Positions 9,543-19,540 of a stretch of 43,474 nucleotides of DNA are shown piece by piece (position 1 is the first letter of the stretch; the number at the start of each line of letters is the position of its first letter). Under the pieces are notes generated by a model, which ran no database searches, was not told the origin of the DNA, and saw only the letters and a program-made list of their open reading frames with translations. The position numbers and the translations under genes are program-made. Source of the DNA: Opitutaceae bacterium (lineage in GTDB: Bacteria; Verrucomicrobiota; Verrucomicrobiia; Opitutales; Opitutaceae); assembly GCA_014879845.1 (NCBI GenBank), contig JACSRI010000230.1:1-43474 (forward strand). Reading direction: 5' to 3'.

Positions 9543-12095
9543 CTATCGCCACTCGTGGCGCGGGTAGCGGCGGGAGAGGGCGGGTTTGATTTCCGGATAC
9601 GTCACCTGCCAGAAGCGGGTGAGGTCGTCCGTCACCTGGAGCGGGCGATGGTTCGGGGCGAGTATCTCCATGCGGAGCGGAAGCCGGCCCTGCGCGATGA
9701 CGATATTCTTCTCCACGCCGAAGAGTTCCTGGATGCGCGCCGAGATGGTGGCGCCGCCGTCGCGCGTGTAGGTGATCTTGGCGCGGCGGCCGTTGGGCAT
9801 GTCGAGTTTCTCGGGCAGCATCCGCTCGAGCGCAGCGAGTTGCTCGGGCGCGAGCCAGTCCTTGAGCGTGCGCCAGAGATCGCAGTCGCGCACCTCGCGG
9901 AAACTGCGGGCGCCGTGCACGAGCTGCTCGAGGAGCGTGGGTTTGTCCTCGGGCGTGATGGGGGTGACGCCGTATTCGGGAAACAGCTTCGCGAGCAGGT
10001 TGACGCGTGCGATCCAGTGGTCGACCGACTCGTCCCACTGGGGCAGGGGGCAACGGCCGTCGAGGATCTCCTGCACGAGGATCTTCGTGGCGGCGTCGGT
10101 GGAGACCTCGCCGGCCTCGCGATCCTCGAGCACGAGGTCGCGGAAGACCTTGCGGCGGCGGACCATCACGCGCTTGGCCTGGGTGTCGAGCAGCGCGGTG
10201 TCCTCGGTGCGCAGCGATCCGGGGAACATGTCGGCCAGCAGGGCCTCGTCGATCGCCGTGCAGAGTGTGAGGATCGTGGTGACGTCGCCGCCGCGTCCGC
10301 CGATCTCGCTGATCTCGGCGGCGACGAGGAGCGGCGCCTTCTGCACCACGCTCTCGCGCGCAAGCATGCCGCGGCGGCCGTGCACGAGTTCGCAGCGCAG
10401 CGTGCCGGCGTCGAGCCGGCGCGCGACTTGGTCGGCGAAACCCGCTAGCACGCAGCGGACGATGGCCTCGCGACGCGCCGGAGCGTCCTCGAGGCGCAGG
10501 CCGGAGTTTTCCGCGAGGTCGAGAAACTGCCGGGCGAGCGGGCGCACGAGGCGCGCGCCCTGCGCGTGGATGCCGAGGCGGCGGCAGGCATCGACGTCGA
10601 AGTTGCGCTCCTCGGCGTAGCGCAGCGCGGCCAGCACGACAAAGAAATCGGAGACCGTCTCCTCGCCGAGCGCGGCCTCGCGAGCGTCGTCCATCTCCCG
10701 GCCGGTGCTCTTGAGCAGGATGGAGCGACCCTGGGTGAGCGCGGCGATGAGCGCGACGTCGTGCACGCAACCGAGGCGGCCAGCCTCGACGAGCATGCGT
10801 GCGTAGCGCGGGTGGGCGGGGAAGGCCAGCATCTGGCGGCCGACCTCGGTGATCGCGCCGTTGGTGGCGTCGAGGGCGCCGAGGTCGGTGAGCAGTTGCT
10901 CGGCGCGGGCGAGGGCCTTCGGGTCGGGCGGCTCGAGCCAGGGGAAGTTGACTGCGTCGACGATGTCAGCGGCCTTGAGCGTGAGGAGCACCTCGGCGAG
11001 GTCGCGGCGCTTGATCTCGGGAAGTTCGGCGACCGGGCGGTGCGCGTGCTCGCGCTCCGTCCAGAGGCGCAGGCACACGCCGGGCGCAGTGCGGCCGGCG
11101 CGGCCGGCGCGTTGTTCGGACGAGGCCTGGCTGATCTTTTCGATGAGCAGCGTGTCGATGCCGCGGTGCGGATCGAAGCGGGCGATCCGCGCGAGGCCGG
11201 CGTCGACCACGAGACGCACGCCCGGAATCGTGAGCGAGGTTTCCGCGACATTGGTCGCCACGATGATTTTGCGGCGTTCAGAGTCGGCCACGGCGCGATC
11301 CTGGTCGGCGGGTGGGAGCTCGCCGTGCAGGGGCAGGATGTCGAAGTCGCGTGCGCCGAGGCGGAGGCGCAAGGCCTCGCACGTGCGCGAGATCTCATAC
11401 GCGCCGGGCATGAAAACGAGCGCATCGCCCTCGATGCCGCCCGAGGCAAGCGCGCGCTCGGTCAGCGTGGCCGCAACATCCCACGGCGGGGTTTTCTCGA
11501 AATCGACGGATTTCTCGAGATAGCGGACGTCGACCGGGTAGGTGCGGCCCTGCGAAGTCACCTGGGCGCAGGGCTGCAGGTAGGTCTTGAGGCGCTCGGT
11601 CTCGAGCGTGGCCGACATCACGATGATGCGGAGGTCGGGGCGTGTCGTGCACTGGAGCTGGAGGGCTCGGCCGAGCGTGATGTCGCCGTAGAGGTGGCGC
11701 TCGTGGAATTCGTCGAACACGACGACAGACACGCCGCGTAGTTGCGGATCGGCGACCATCTGGCGGAGCAGGATGCCCTCGGTCACGAAGCGGATGATCG
11801 TGCTGCGCGATACGCGGGACTCGAGCCGCACCTGGTAGCCGACCTCGGCGCCGAGCGGCACGTCCATCTCCTCGGCCACGCGGCGCGCGAGCAGGCGGGC
11901 GGCGATGCGTCGTGGCTGGAGCACGACGGCCTGGCCCTCGCGCAGCAGGCCGGCGCGCGCGAGCATCTGGGGGATCTGCGTCGATTTGCCGGAGCCGGTC
12001 GGCGCCTGCACCACCACGCGCCCGTGCGCGCTCACGGCGTCGAGCAGCGGTCGCTCGACGTCGTAGATGGGCAGCGTGCGTGGATCGACGTGCAT
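9543..12095 (-). CDS. hrpB: ATP-dependent helicase HrpB
   Basis: This 850-residue protein is a DEAH-type superfamily 2 helicase of the HrpB group. Motifs appear in order: Walker A APTGSGKST (31-39), DEFH (128-131), SAT (161-163), TNVAETSLTI (281-290) and QRAGRAGR (328-335). The HA2-like region follows, and then the HrpB-specific C-terminal domain near PNGRRAKITYTRDG. Length and start agree with the family. HrpB is widespread; its RNA or nucleoprotein substrate is not firmly known. The gene is transcribed alone, away from the structured RNA candidate at 12460. Confidence 0.97.
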   Translation of the reverse strand: MHVDPRTLPIYDVERPLLDAVSAHGRVVVQAPTGSGKSTQIPQMLARAGLLREGQAVVLQPRRIAARLLARRVAEEMDVPLGAEVGYQVRLESRVSRSTIIRFVTEGILLRQMVADPQLRGVSVVVFDEFHERHLYGDITLGRALQLQCTTRPDLRIIVMSATLETERLKTYLQPCAQVTSQGRTYPVDVRYLEKSVDFEKTPPWDVAATLTERALASGGIEGDALVFMPGAYEISRTCEALRLRLGARDFDILPLHGELPPADQDRAVADSERRKIIVATNVAETSLTIPGVRLVVDAGLARIARFDPHRGIDTLLIEKISQASSEQRAGRAGRTAPGVCLRLWTEREHAHRPVAELPEIKRRDLAEVLLTLKAADIVDAVNFPWLEPPDPKALARAEQLLTDLGALDATNGAITEVGRQMLAFPAHPRYARMLVEAGRLGCVHDVALIAALTQGRSILLKSTGREMDDAREAALGEETVSDFFVVLAALRYAEERNFDVDACRRLGIHAQGARLVRPLARQFLDLAENSGLRLEDAPARREAIVRCVLAGFADQVARRLDAGTLRCELVHGRRGMLARESVVQKAPLLVAAEISEIGGRGGDVTTILTLCTAIDEALLADMFPGSLRTEDTALLDTQAKRVMVRRRKVFRDLVLEDREAGEVSTDAATKILVQEILDGRCPLPQWDESVDHWIARVNLLAKLFPEYGVTPITPEDKPTLLEQLVHGARSFREVRDCDLWRTLKDWLAPEQLAALERMLPEKLDMPNGRRAKITYTRDGGATISARIQELFGVEKNIVIAQGRLPLRMEILAPNHRPLQVTDDLTRFWQVTYPEIKPALSRRYPRHEWR

Positions 12096-12163
12096 GGAGA
12101 TGAAGCAGCGGAGATAGGCGGATGCGCGCGCGGCGTGAAAGCGGAAAGGTTTCCAGAGATTGG

Positions 12164-12360
12164 GTCACAGAGAACACGGAGGGGACACAGAGTTCACAGA
12201 GGCACGAACGAGATTCGGACGTTCGGCGCAGTGCGCGGGGGCCGAAAATCACGCGGATTCAGAGTGGAACGAATGTGGGCGCGAGCGTCGGGCCGGTTGG
12301 CTTGCGGCGCCGAATCGGCGCTCCGTGACCTCCGTGCCTCCTCTGTGCTCTCTGTGACCT
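12164..12360. repeat. Dispersed CACAGAG-type inverted repeat, copy 1
   Basis: The left arm (12164-12202) has repeated CACAGAG units (GTCACAGAGAACACGGAG, then GACACAGAGTTCACAGAG). The right arm (12321-12360) has the complement (CTCCGTGACCTCCGTG, then CTCTGTGCTCTCTGTGAC). The spacer of about 118 bases includes a CACGCGGATTCAGAG piece. It lies upstream of hrpB and of the structured RNA. Sister copies are at 24176, 25291 and 43193. Confidence 0.85.
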
Positions 12361-12459
12361 GCCTTGTTCGAGCCGCCTCGCGCCGGTGAATAACCGGTGG
12401 ATATCTTTATTCACAAGTTATGCATTTGTGCTTGATGGTGAGTATCTTGTGCAAAAGAA

Positions 12460-13357
12460 AGTCTTGAAAACCCCGGGCCGGTTTCGTTTCATCATCCCGT
12501 TCTTTGAAAGAACTGGGAGACGCCCGGTGGAATGAAAAAACCGCTGGTGACGCCCCAGAGATAATCCCGGGTGACCGGGGAACGGACGGTGGAGCTGGTC
12601 CACCGGTCCCCTTCCGACCGCGAGGTCGGGTAGGCAGCTTTCACCAGTTCCTCTGGGCGGGGTCGCACCCGCCGAGAAATGCGAATAAGGAACTGTGGCG
12701 GCGAGGCGCGAACTAGAAACCGCGACCGAGCCGAGTCAGGTCTGTCGGGAGTTTCGACCCGGCGGACTGACACAGTGACCCAGAGGGTCCAGGTTACTAC
12801 TGTGAGCCAGCACGGGCACGCAGGCCGGGCGAGACCACCTCGCCAAAAGGCCCCAGCTGCGAAGCGGGGCGCGAAAGCGGCGGGCGGGTTCGGGGAGCGG
12901 GCGAATGTGGCAAAGTTCGCAAAACCTCCTGATTGGGGCGGATGGAAAAACCGATCCACCCAACTGCAATAACGAGGTAACCTGAGGGATAAGAGGTCAG
13001 ACCCGTCGCGCGGGGTCAACGCACCGAGACCATCGGTGGCCGCCCCTGCGAAAAACGGTGGTGACGCGATCGCACCTGAATTGCAGGCGTGTCAGCACCA
13101 TGTCCGGCGAGCTGTCATCGGCAGATGGTGGCCGAACCGGGCTAAGAGGCCTCACCCAATAAATTCCGCGCCGCAAGGGGCGGGACGGTCCTGCTATGAG
13201 ACCGACAACTCTGCTTGCCGCAGGGAATGGCGTCGGGGAGCCGGCAGCCGATCGCAAGGTCGAGCGCCCAATGTCGGCGCAAGGGAAAGAGAGCGTGGCG
13301 AACTCCCACTCCCGATATTACCCCGCGGGGCCGCAAGGTCCCGCGGGGTCTTATTTT
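12460..13357 (+). ncRNA. Large (about 900 nt) structured non-coding RNA of unrecognised class
   Basis: No credible protein is coded here, but the + strand is packed with hairpins. Clear helices (all read by eye): 12495-12518 (TCCC and GTTCTT arms), 12566-12579 (GTGA loop), 12584-12609, 12614-12629 (GCGA loop), 12735-12771 (14 pairs, two G-U), 12828-12844, 12850-12870 (GCGA loop), 12870-12879 (GAAA loop), 12933-12963, 13000-13017, 13022-13038, 13096-13130, 13166-13183 (GCAA loop), 13186-13204, 13211-13223, 13249-13262 (GCAA loop). Unpaired A-rich joints link them. GNRA loops occur only when read on +, and a strong terminator ends the unit on +. An AT-rich tract at 12398-12470 probably holds the promoter, but no clean consensus was found, so the 5' end is approximate. 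I see no RNase P P4 core, tmRNA TPsiC arm, SRP or rRNA signature, or group II domain V. Size and style recall GOLLD, ROOL and OLE RNAs; membership was not tested. Confidence 0.75.
13320..13357 (+). terminator. Strong Rho-independent terminator of the large RNA
   Basis: A perfect 10-bp outer stem (13320-13329 with 13340-13349, core CCCCGCGGG) continues through G-U, C-G and C-G pairs to a GCAA tetraloop and is followed by CTTATTTT. The T-run is on the + strand only, which fixes the direction of the transcript. Confidence 0.9.
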
Positions 13358-13503
13358 GTACGCCTGGCGCGCGGAGCCGGCGCGCGGTGGGCGGGATGCG
13401 GCACTCCTGCACCGCCCGCGACGGCGAGCGTCGTCTCGACGCTTTCCGCGATCGAGCACGCGCGTCTTGACGTCGTGTGCGGCGGCCCTCCCTTAATCGC
13501 GCC

Positions 13504-14172
13504 ATGTCCTCACCTTCAGCTCTCGATCCGCATGCGGGCCGGGCGGTGTTTCACGCCGGCGTGCCGCTCGACGCAGCGCGCGCCGTCGTGATCCTGCTCC
13601 ACGGTCGTGGCGGCGACGCCGAGCGTGCCCTCGATATGTCACGCATGCTCCCGGGCGAGGGCGTCTGCTATCTGTCGCCGGCCGCAGCCGATAACTCCTG
13701 GTATCCGCAGCGCTTCATCGCGCCGCTCCAGCTGAACGAGCCGTGGCTCAGCTCCGCCCTTGCCGTGGTGTCGCGCGAAGTGGACCGCGCGGCCGCGGCC
13801 GGCATTCCGCGCGAGCGTGTGCTCATCGGCGGCTTCTCCCAGGGCGCGTGCCTCTCGCTCGAGTGGGCGCTGCGCACGGGCGGGCGACTCGGTGGCATCT
13901 TCGCCCTGAGCGGCGGTGTGATCGGCCAGCCAGGCGCGGCGCGCGCGTTTGATCGCGACCTCGCGGGCACGCCAGTGCTTCTGGCCTGTGGCGATTCCGA
14001 CGGGCACATTCCGCTGGCCAGTGTGAAGGAGAGCGCCGCCGTCCTGCGCGCACACGGCGCCACCCTGACCGAGAAGATCTATCCAGGTCTCGGGCATGTC
14101 ATCGTCTCCGACGAGTTCGCACGCATCGGTCGCATGATCGCGACCGTGGCCGACGCGGGCGCAAGTCGTTGA
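13504..14172 (+). CDS. Phospholipase/carboxylesterase family alpha/beta hydrolase
   Basis: This 222-residue protein belongs to the small carboxylesterase/thioesterase group (PF02230 type). The nucleophile is Ser112 in GGFSQGAC, the acid is most likely Asp166 in CGDSDGHIP, and the base is His198 in YPGLGHV. LLHGRGGD near residue 31 forms the oxyanion-hole loop. No signal peptide is seen, so it is cytosolic. The ATG at 13504 is used because homology starts soon after it; a start 27 bases upstream is possible. It begins 146 bases after the RNA terminator, so it is probably not part of that transcript. Natural substrate unknown (esters or acyl thioesters). Confidence 0.88.
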   Translation: MSSPSALDPHAGRAVFHAGVPLDAARAVVILLHGRGGDAERALDMSRMLPGEGVCYLSPAAADNSWYPQRFIAPLQLNEPWLSSALAVVSREVDRAAAAGIPRERVLIGGFSQGACLSLEWALRTGGRLGGIFALSGGVIGQPGAARAFDRDLAGTPVLLACGDSDGHIPLASVKESAAVLRAHGATLTEKIYPGLGHVIVSDEFARIGRMIATVADAGASR

Positions 14173-14232
14173 TCGGTCGTTGCCGGGCGAGGAGGGCAGG
14201 CTTCGATCCGGCGACCCTGGCGCGCCCGGGCA

Positions 14233-14259
14233 GAGCAGGCAGGAAACCTGCGCCACCGT
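14233..14259. repeat. REP-like half-site, related to the palindrome at 26920
   Basis: The sequence GCAGGCAGGAAACCTGCGCC followed by ACCG matches the right arm of the 26920-26990 palindrome (GCAAGCAGGAAGCCTGCGCT then ACCG) except at a few bases. The left arm is not clear here. It lies between the carboxylesterase and typA. Confidence 0.45.
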
Positions 14260-14385
14260 GGGACGCCACGCGGCGCGCCCGGCCTTGCGATTGCGCGTCG
14301 GCCGGAATCCCGCTTGCCTAAAGACCCTGCGGTCCGCACGTTCGGCCCCTTTTTCCAGAGGCGGGCCCCCGTTCCCGCACGTGTC

Positions 14386-16215
<1,830 letters not shown>

Positions 16216-16231
16216 GCCCCTGGCGCTGCGC

Positions 16232-16264
16232 CTCGCCCAGCTCCCGCTCCGCGGGAGCGGCGAG
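16232..16264. terminator. Hairpin downstream of typA
   Basis: The arms CTCGCC and GGCGAG enclose a 7-bp inner stem CTCCCGC/GCGGGAG with a TCC loop. No T-run follows, so it is a weak candidate terminator. A related arm, GAGCGGGAGGCGAG, recurs at about 16306-16319. Confidence 0.45.
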
Positions 16265-16396
16265 ACGACGGCTGAGCGTCCTCTGTGACGCCTACCTCAC
16301 GCAGAGCGGGAGGCGAGAAGCAGGCGCGGAGCACCCTGTCCCGCCCTGTGCGATCACGCTGCGCCGGGTGCGCGCTCGCGCGCCGCTCAGTTGCGC

Positions 16397-16858
16397 TCAG
16401 TTGGTGTGATAGGGGTAGGAGACCGGCTCGCCAGGCCCGTCCTCCGAGTCGAAGCACAATTTGATCTCGGGCACGACGTAGGGTGCCGGGTCGTCCGGAT
16501 GGATCTTGGCGGCGAAGCGAAATGCTCGGGCCCGGGCGACCGCCGCGGCATCGACGTCGGGCTTTCCACTGCTCTTCACGACCGCGACCTCTCGGACGGT
16601 GCCGTCGCGATTGACGAGAATGTCGACGACGACCGTGCCTTTGAGATTGTGGGTTTGGACCGGCTTAAACTCGGAGCGGACCGCGGCCCGGGCGGGTTGC
16701 TTGTAGGTCGGCAGGTCGCCCCAAGGACTGGCGCACAGGCCGGTGCTGGGGGCGTATTCGGGCTCGGTGGCGTGCATCTTGGTCTTGGCGTCGGGTGACG
16801 AGCAACCGGCCACCATGAGCGACAGGACGAGCAGGAGTGCAGCGATGCGGGATATCAT
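16397..16858 (-). CDS. Lipoprotein with TonB C-terminal-like domain
   Basis: From the ATG at 16858 the product has 153 residues and starts with a lipoprotein signal (LMVAGC, lipidated Cys19). The region from about residue 70 (VRSEFKPVQTHNLKGTVVVDILVNRDG, here described in parts) shows the TonB-C pattern: TVVVDILVNRDGTVREVAVVKSSGKPDVDAAAVARARAF was read as VVVDILVNRDG, VKSSG and DAAAVARARAF. Such domains occur in TonB energy transducers, but this protein has no transmembrane helix or proline-rich linker, so it is unlikely to be a classical TonB. The frame is open for 48 more codons upstream, without a signal peptide, so the shorter start is chosen. The gene is convergent with typA. Confidence 0.75.
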   Translation of the reverse strand: MISRIAALLLVLSLMVAGCSSPDAKTKMHATEPEYAPSTGLCASPWGDLPTYKQPARAAVRSEFKPVQTHNLKGTVVVDILVNRDGTVREVAVVKSSGKPDVDAAAVARARAFRFAAKIHPDDPAPYVVPEIKLCFDSEDGPGEPVSYPYHTN

Positions 16859-17122
16859 GCGGGTTCGGCGGACCGCGCCGTCACCGTGACAGGCGGGCGC
16901 GAAGTCAGGAAAGCGAACGGAGGCCGCCGTGCGATATCGTTCACCTCGGAAGGGCTCGGAGAAATCGGTTCGTCGCGATGAAGGGTTCGGAGGCGAGCGC
17001 ATGCCGCCGTCTTCCGGACGGGCATTGCGCTGGCGAGACGCGCCCGGTTCGCGGGAACCTGTTCACACCGATTGCGGTCCCTTGACGCGTGGCGCGCATG
17101 ATCCGTGCTACAACCTGAAACC

Positions 17123-17329
17123 ATGAACGCGACGACCTATGGAGCACCTTTTCGCGATCGCCTCGATCGGCTGGTCTTCCGCGGGGATCGGGTGAGAAAT
17201 ATCCGGACCGGCCTCGAGTACATCGTGAACAACATTGTCAGCGCTGAGCGCCTCGACGCCGTGCGCGTGGAGCGCGGCGTGTCCGCCATGGCCTCGCTGC
17301 CGGCGGACGAGACGGAATTGCTCAACTGA
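17123..17329 (+). CDS. Small hypothetical protein, 68 residues
   Basis: A short frame starting at ATG 17123 codes for a charged, soluble protein with FRDRLDRLVFRGDRVRNI and an internal IVNNIVSAERLDAVRVERG segment. I recognise no family. A TGCTACAAC (extended -10-like) lies just upstream of the ATG, with TTGACG a little too far away at 17082. It faces the next small gene and shares a hairpin terminator region with it. Confidence 0.45.
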   Translation: MNATTYGAPFRDRLDRLVFRGDRVRNIRTGLEYIVNNIVSAERLDAVRVERGVSAMASLPADETELLN

Positions 17330-17390
17330 GCCGCATCCGGTTGGCGATGCGGTCCTGCGGTGGGGCGGTCGCCGTCCGGGGAAAACAGAA

Positions 17391-17415
17391 CCGCCGCACC
17401 GCAGACGTGCGGCGG
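17391..17415 (-). terminator. Intrinsic terminator between two convergent small genes
   Basis: CCGCCGCAC pairs with GTGCGGCGG over 9 bp around a 7-base loop. On the minus strand the hairpin is followed by TTCTGTTTTC, so it best serves the minus gene ending at 17444; it may also stop the + gene ending at 17329. Confidence 0.65.
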
Positions 17416-17443
17416 TCGCGGAATGGCGGAAACGAGGCGGACC

Positions 17444-17731
17444 TCAGGCGGCGGCGCGGTATCCGACCCGATGCGACACCGGGAAGGCGATGAGCGCGGC
17501 CTTCGGCGCGGCCGGGACCTCGACGTCCTCGCGCTCGGAACGAAGCGCGATGTGGCGCGGGCCGGCGTAGGAGAGCTCGGCGATCGCGACCACGCCGTAG
17601 GCGGCGAGGAGGCTGAACCCGACCACGGTCGGGATGGCGAAGAGCCCGGAGAAGAACGCGGACGAGAGGACAAAGGAAACGAGACCGAAGAAGGTCGCGG
17701 CGGAAAGGGTGGAGCGGATGTTGGAGGTCAT
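17444..17731 (-). CDS. Small hypothetical membrane protein, two TM segments
   Basis: From ATG 17731 the product has 95 residues: MTSNIRSTLS, two hydrophobic helices (about residues 11-30 and 33-53), then a soluble tail with SYAGPRHIALRSERED and a final AFPVSHRVGYRAAA. I do not recognise the family. The open frame extends further upstream, but the upstream part lacks hydrophobic pattern and the methionine at 17731 directly precedes the membrane domain. The gene has its own strong minus-strand terminator at 17391-17415. Confidence 0.6.
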   Translation of the reverse strand: MTSNIRSTLSAATFFGLVSFVLSSAFFSGLFAIPTVVGFSLLAAYGVVAIAELSYAGPRHIALRSEREDVEVPAAPKAALIAFPVSHRVGYRAAA

Positions 17732-17956
17732 GGCAGTGATCTTGTGGTTGTTGATGCACCATAAACACGTGCCATGCCGCAGGAGTTGCACGTTTCGTAT
17801 CGTGTTCGGCACCAGGATGATTTTGTCGACACGGGTCGGACCGGCGCTCGCGCTTGAGCGTCCTGGTGTCCCGTGACCCAGACACGCGGGTCCCGGAAGT
17901 GGGACGCAGCGGGGCATGCGCCGCATCCGCCTCTTCCGCTTGCGGGCTGCTGGACG

Positions 17957-19450
17957 TTACTTCGGCTGGTTGAGCCGGCCGATCGCCTCGATCTCCTGCG
18001 CGAACGCCGCGTCTTCGAGGTGGAAGCGCCGCACCGCTCCTGGTGCGTCGGTGCCGATTCCGTCCACCAGGCGTCGCAGGGAGGCAAGCCGCGTGTTCAG
18101 CGCGGCGATGAGCATCGTGCGGCGCGTCTCGGTGCGCAGGCCCGCGGCGAATCGGAGCGATTCGAGCGTGGTGATCCAGCGCTCGTAGAAGGGAATCAGC
18201 ATGGAGGAGATCCAGGCGCGGTGCACGGCGGTCTGCCGGCCCTGGGCCAGGTCCGCTGTGGCGGTGTCGAAGCGCTTCACCAGCGCCGCCTCCTCACGCC
18301 CGAGGGACTTGTGGGCGTCTTCCCACGCGATCTCCTCGCCGATCCTGTAGTCGAATCGTGGAGTCGCGGCTACGCCCCCGATGATGAGAACCGCCAGGGC
18401 GATCGTGCCAAGGCGCAGGCGGGGGAAAACGAGGGTCCGGCGCGCCTCGGCCTCCAGCGGCATGGCGAGGAGCCATCCGAAGAAAAATCCCGCCGCCGCG
18501 CCGCCGAGGTGTGCGGCCTGGTCGATCGCGGGATGAGCGAACCCGTAGACGAGGTTGTAGAAGCCGAAGGCGAGCGAACTCCTGAGGATGGACTGAAAGA
18601 CCGCGGGCGGCACGGAGCCCTTCTGGCGGACCATGTGGCCGAGGATCGCGCCGTAGACGCCAAACACCGCGCCCGAGGCTCCCGCGCTCCATGCCTGGTC
18701 GCCATGCCAGACGATGCTGGCAAACCCGCCGGCCAGCCCGCTTCCGAAATAGGTGAGCACGTAGTGCGAGCGCCCCTGCAGCTTCTCGAGAAACAACCCG
18801 GCCTGCTGCAGGGCCCACATGTTGAGCAACAGGTGCACGAGGCCGTAGTGGCTGAACATCGCCGTGAGCAGGCGCCACCATTCACCGCCGGTCGTGGCGG
18901 CGCCATTGTTGGCCGCAAAGGCCAGGTAGGGGCGCATGCTCTCGACCTTGAACCAGCCCGCGCCGAAGAACGCCGCCAGCACGACGAAGCTCAGGACATT
19001 CGCTGCGATCAACCCGGCCGTGATGGAGATCCAGGGGTCGCGCATCCCGCCGCTTTGATCGAGACGCGCAAGGAAGTCCTGGGCGGGAGTCGGCGGCGAG
19101 ACGGACGCATCGGGCAGCAGCCCGGCGATCGTGACGGCGTCCTTCTCGTCGCGGCAGAAGAAGATGAAGGTTCTCTCGGCTTCGCTTTTCCGCCAGGAGC
19201 GCACGACGAAGCGTATGTCGCGTCCCTTGACCGAGACGCCGGCGATCTCCGAGGGCTGGAACACGCGTTCGATGTGGCCACCCGGGAGAAACCGGCGCGG
19301 TCGGCCGGAAAAGGTGTAGCTGGGGCCGCCGGGTCGGACGCGGAGTTCGCCAGTGCCCTTGAACTGGAAGTTCACTTCCGTGCCCGTGAACTTCTCGTAG
19401 GCGACCGTGAATACCAAGTCGCTCTCGGCGGCGGGAGGTTCGGCGGACAT
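17957..19450 (-). CDS. Rhomboid-family intramembrane serine protease with extra N- and C-terminal domains
   Basis: This is a 497-residue protein. The rhomboid core spans roughly residues 140-335: WWRLLTAMFSHYGLVHLLLNM, then the catalytic Ser259 in GASGAVFG and His314 in AHLGG, both intact. Ahead of it is a soluble domain of about 135 residues (beta-rich, with PGGPSYTFSGRPR and FVVRSWRKSEAERTFIFF); after it comes one more hydrophobic helix (about 345-362) and a helical tail of about 130 residues. Bacterial rhomboids are often 200-300 residues, so the flanking domains are unusual. They may recruit substrate or form a membrane-proximal sensor. The protease cuts membrane-anchored proteins; the target is unknown. 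Confidence 0.9.
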   Translation of the reverse strand: MSAEPPAAESDLVFTVAYEKFTGTEVNFQFKGTGELRVRPGGPSYTFSGRPRRFLPGGHIERVFQPSEIAGVSVKGRDIRFVVRSWRKSEAERTFIFFCRDEKDAVTIAGLLPDASVSPPTPAQDFLARLDQSGGMRDPWISITAGLIAANVLSFVVLAAFFGAGWFKVESMRPYLAFAANNGAATTGGEWWRLLTAMFSHYGLVHLLLNMWALQQAGLFLEKLQGRSHYVLTYFGSGLAGGFASIVWHGDQAWSAGASGAVFGVYGAILGHMVRQKGSVPPAVFQSILRSSLAFGFYNLVYGFAHPAIDQAAHLGGAAAGFFFGWLLAMPLEAEARRTLVFPRLRLGTIALAVLIIGGVAATPRFDYRIGEEIAWEDAHKSLGREEAALVKRFDTATADLAQGRQTAVHRAWISSMLIPFYERWITTLESLRFAAGLRTETRRTMLIAALNTRLASLRRLVDGIGTDAPGAVRRFHLEDAAFAQEIEAIGRLNQPK

Positions 19451-19540
19451 CAGGGGATCGGGTTGCGCAGCACGATCGCCGGCCGGCGTGGGATTGTCAC
19501 GACCGATTGCCTCGCCATCCCTGCCGATGTGCGGGTCCGG

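Noticed and set aside
12492-13019. 175-codon minus-strand frame inside the structured RNA
   Set aside because: No homology, no coding bias, no ribosome binding site; the strand with GNRA loops and terminator is the opposite one.
12460-13357. The region as RNase P RNA, tmRNA or a group II intron
   Set aside because: No GAGGAAAGUCC-type P4 strand, no 3' TPsiC arm ending in CCA, no domain V hairpin and no intron-encoded protein could be found by eye.
14194-14264. tRNA-like segment with GGCTTCGATCC
   Set aside because: It cannot be folded into a cloverleaf and has no acceptor stem; part of it is the REP-like half-site.
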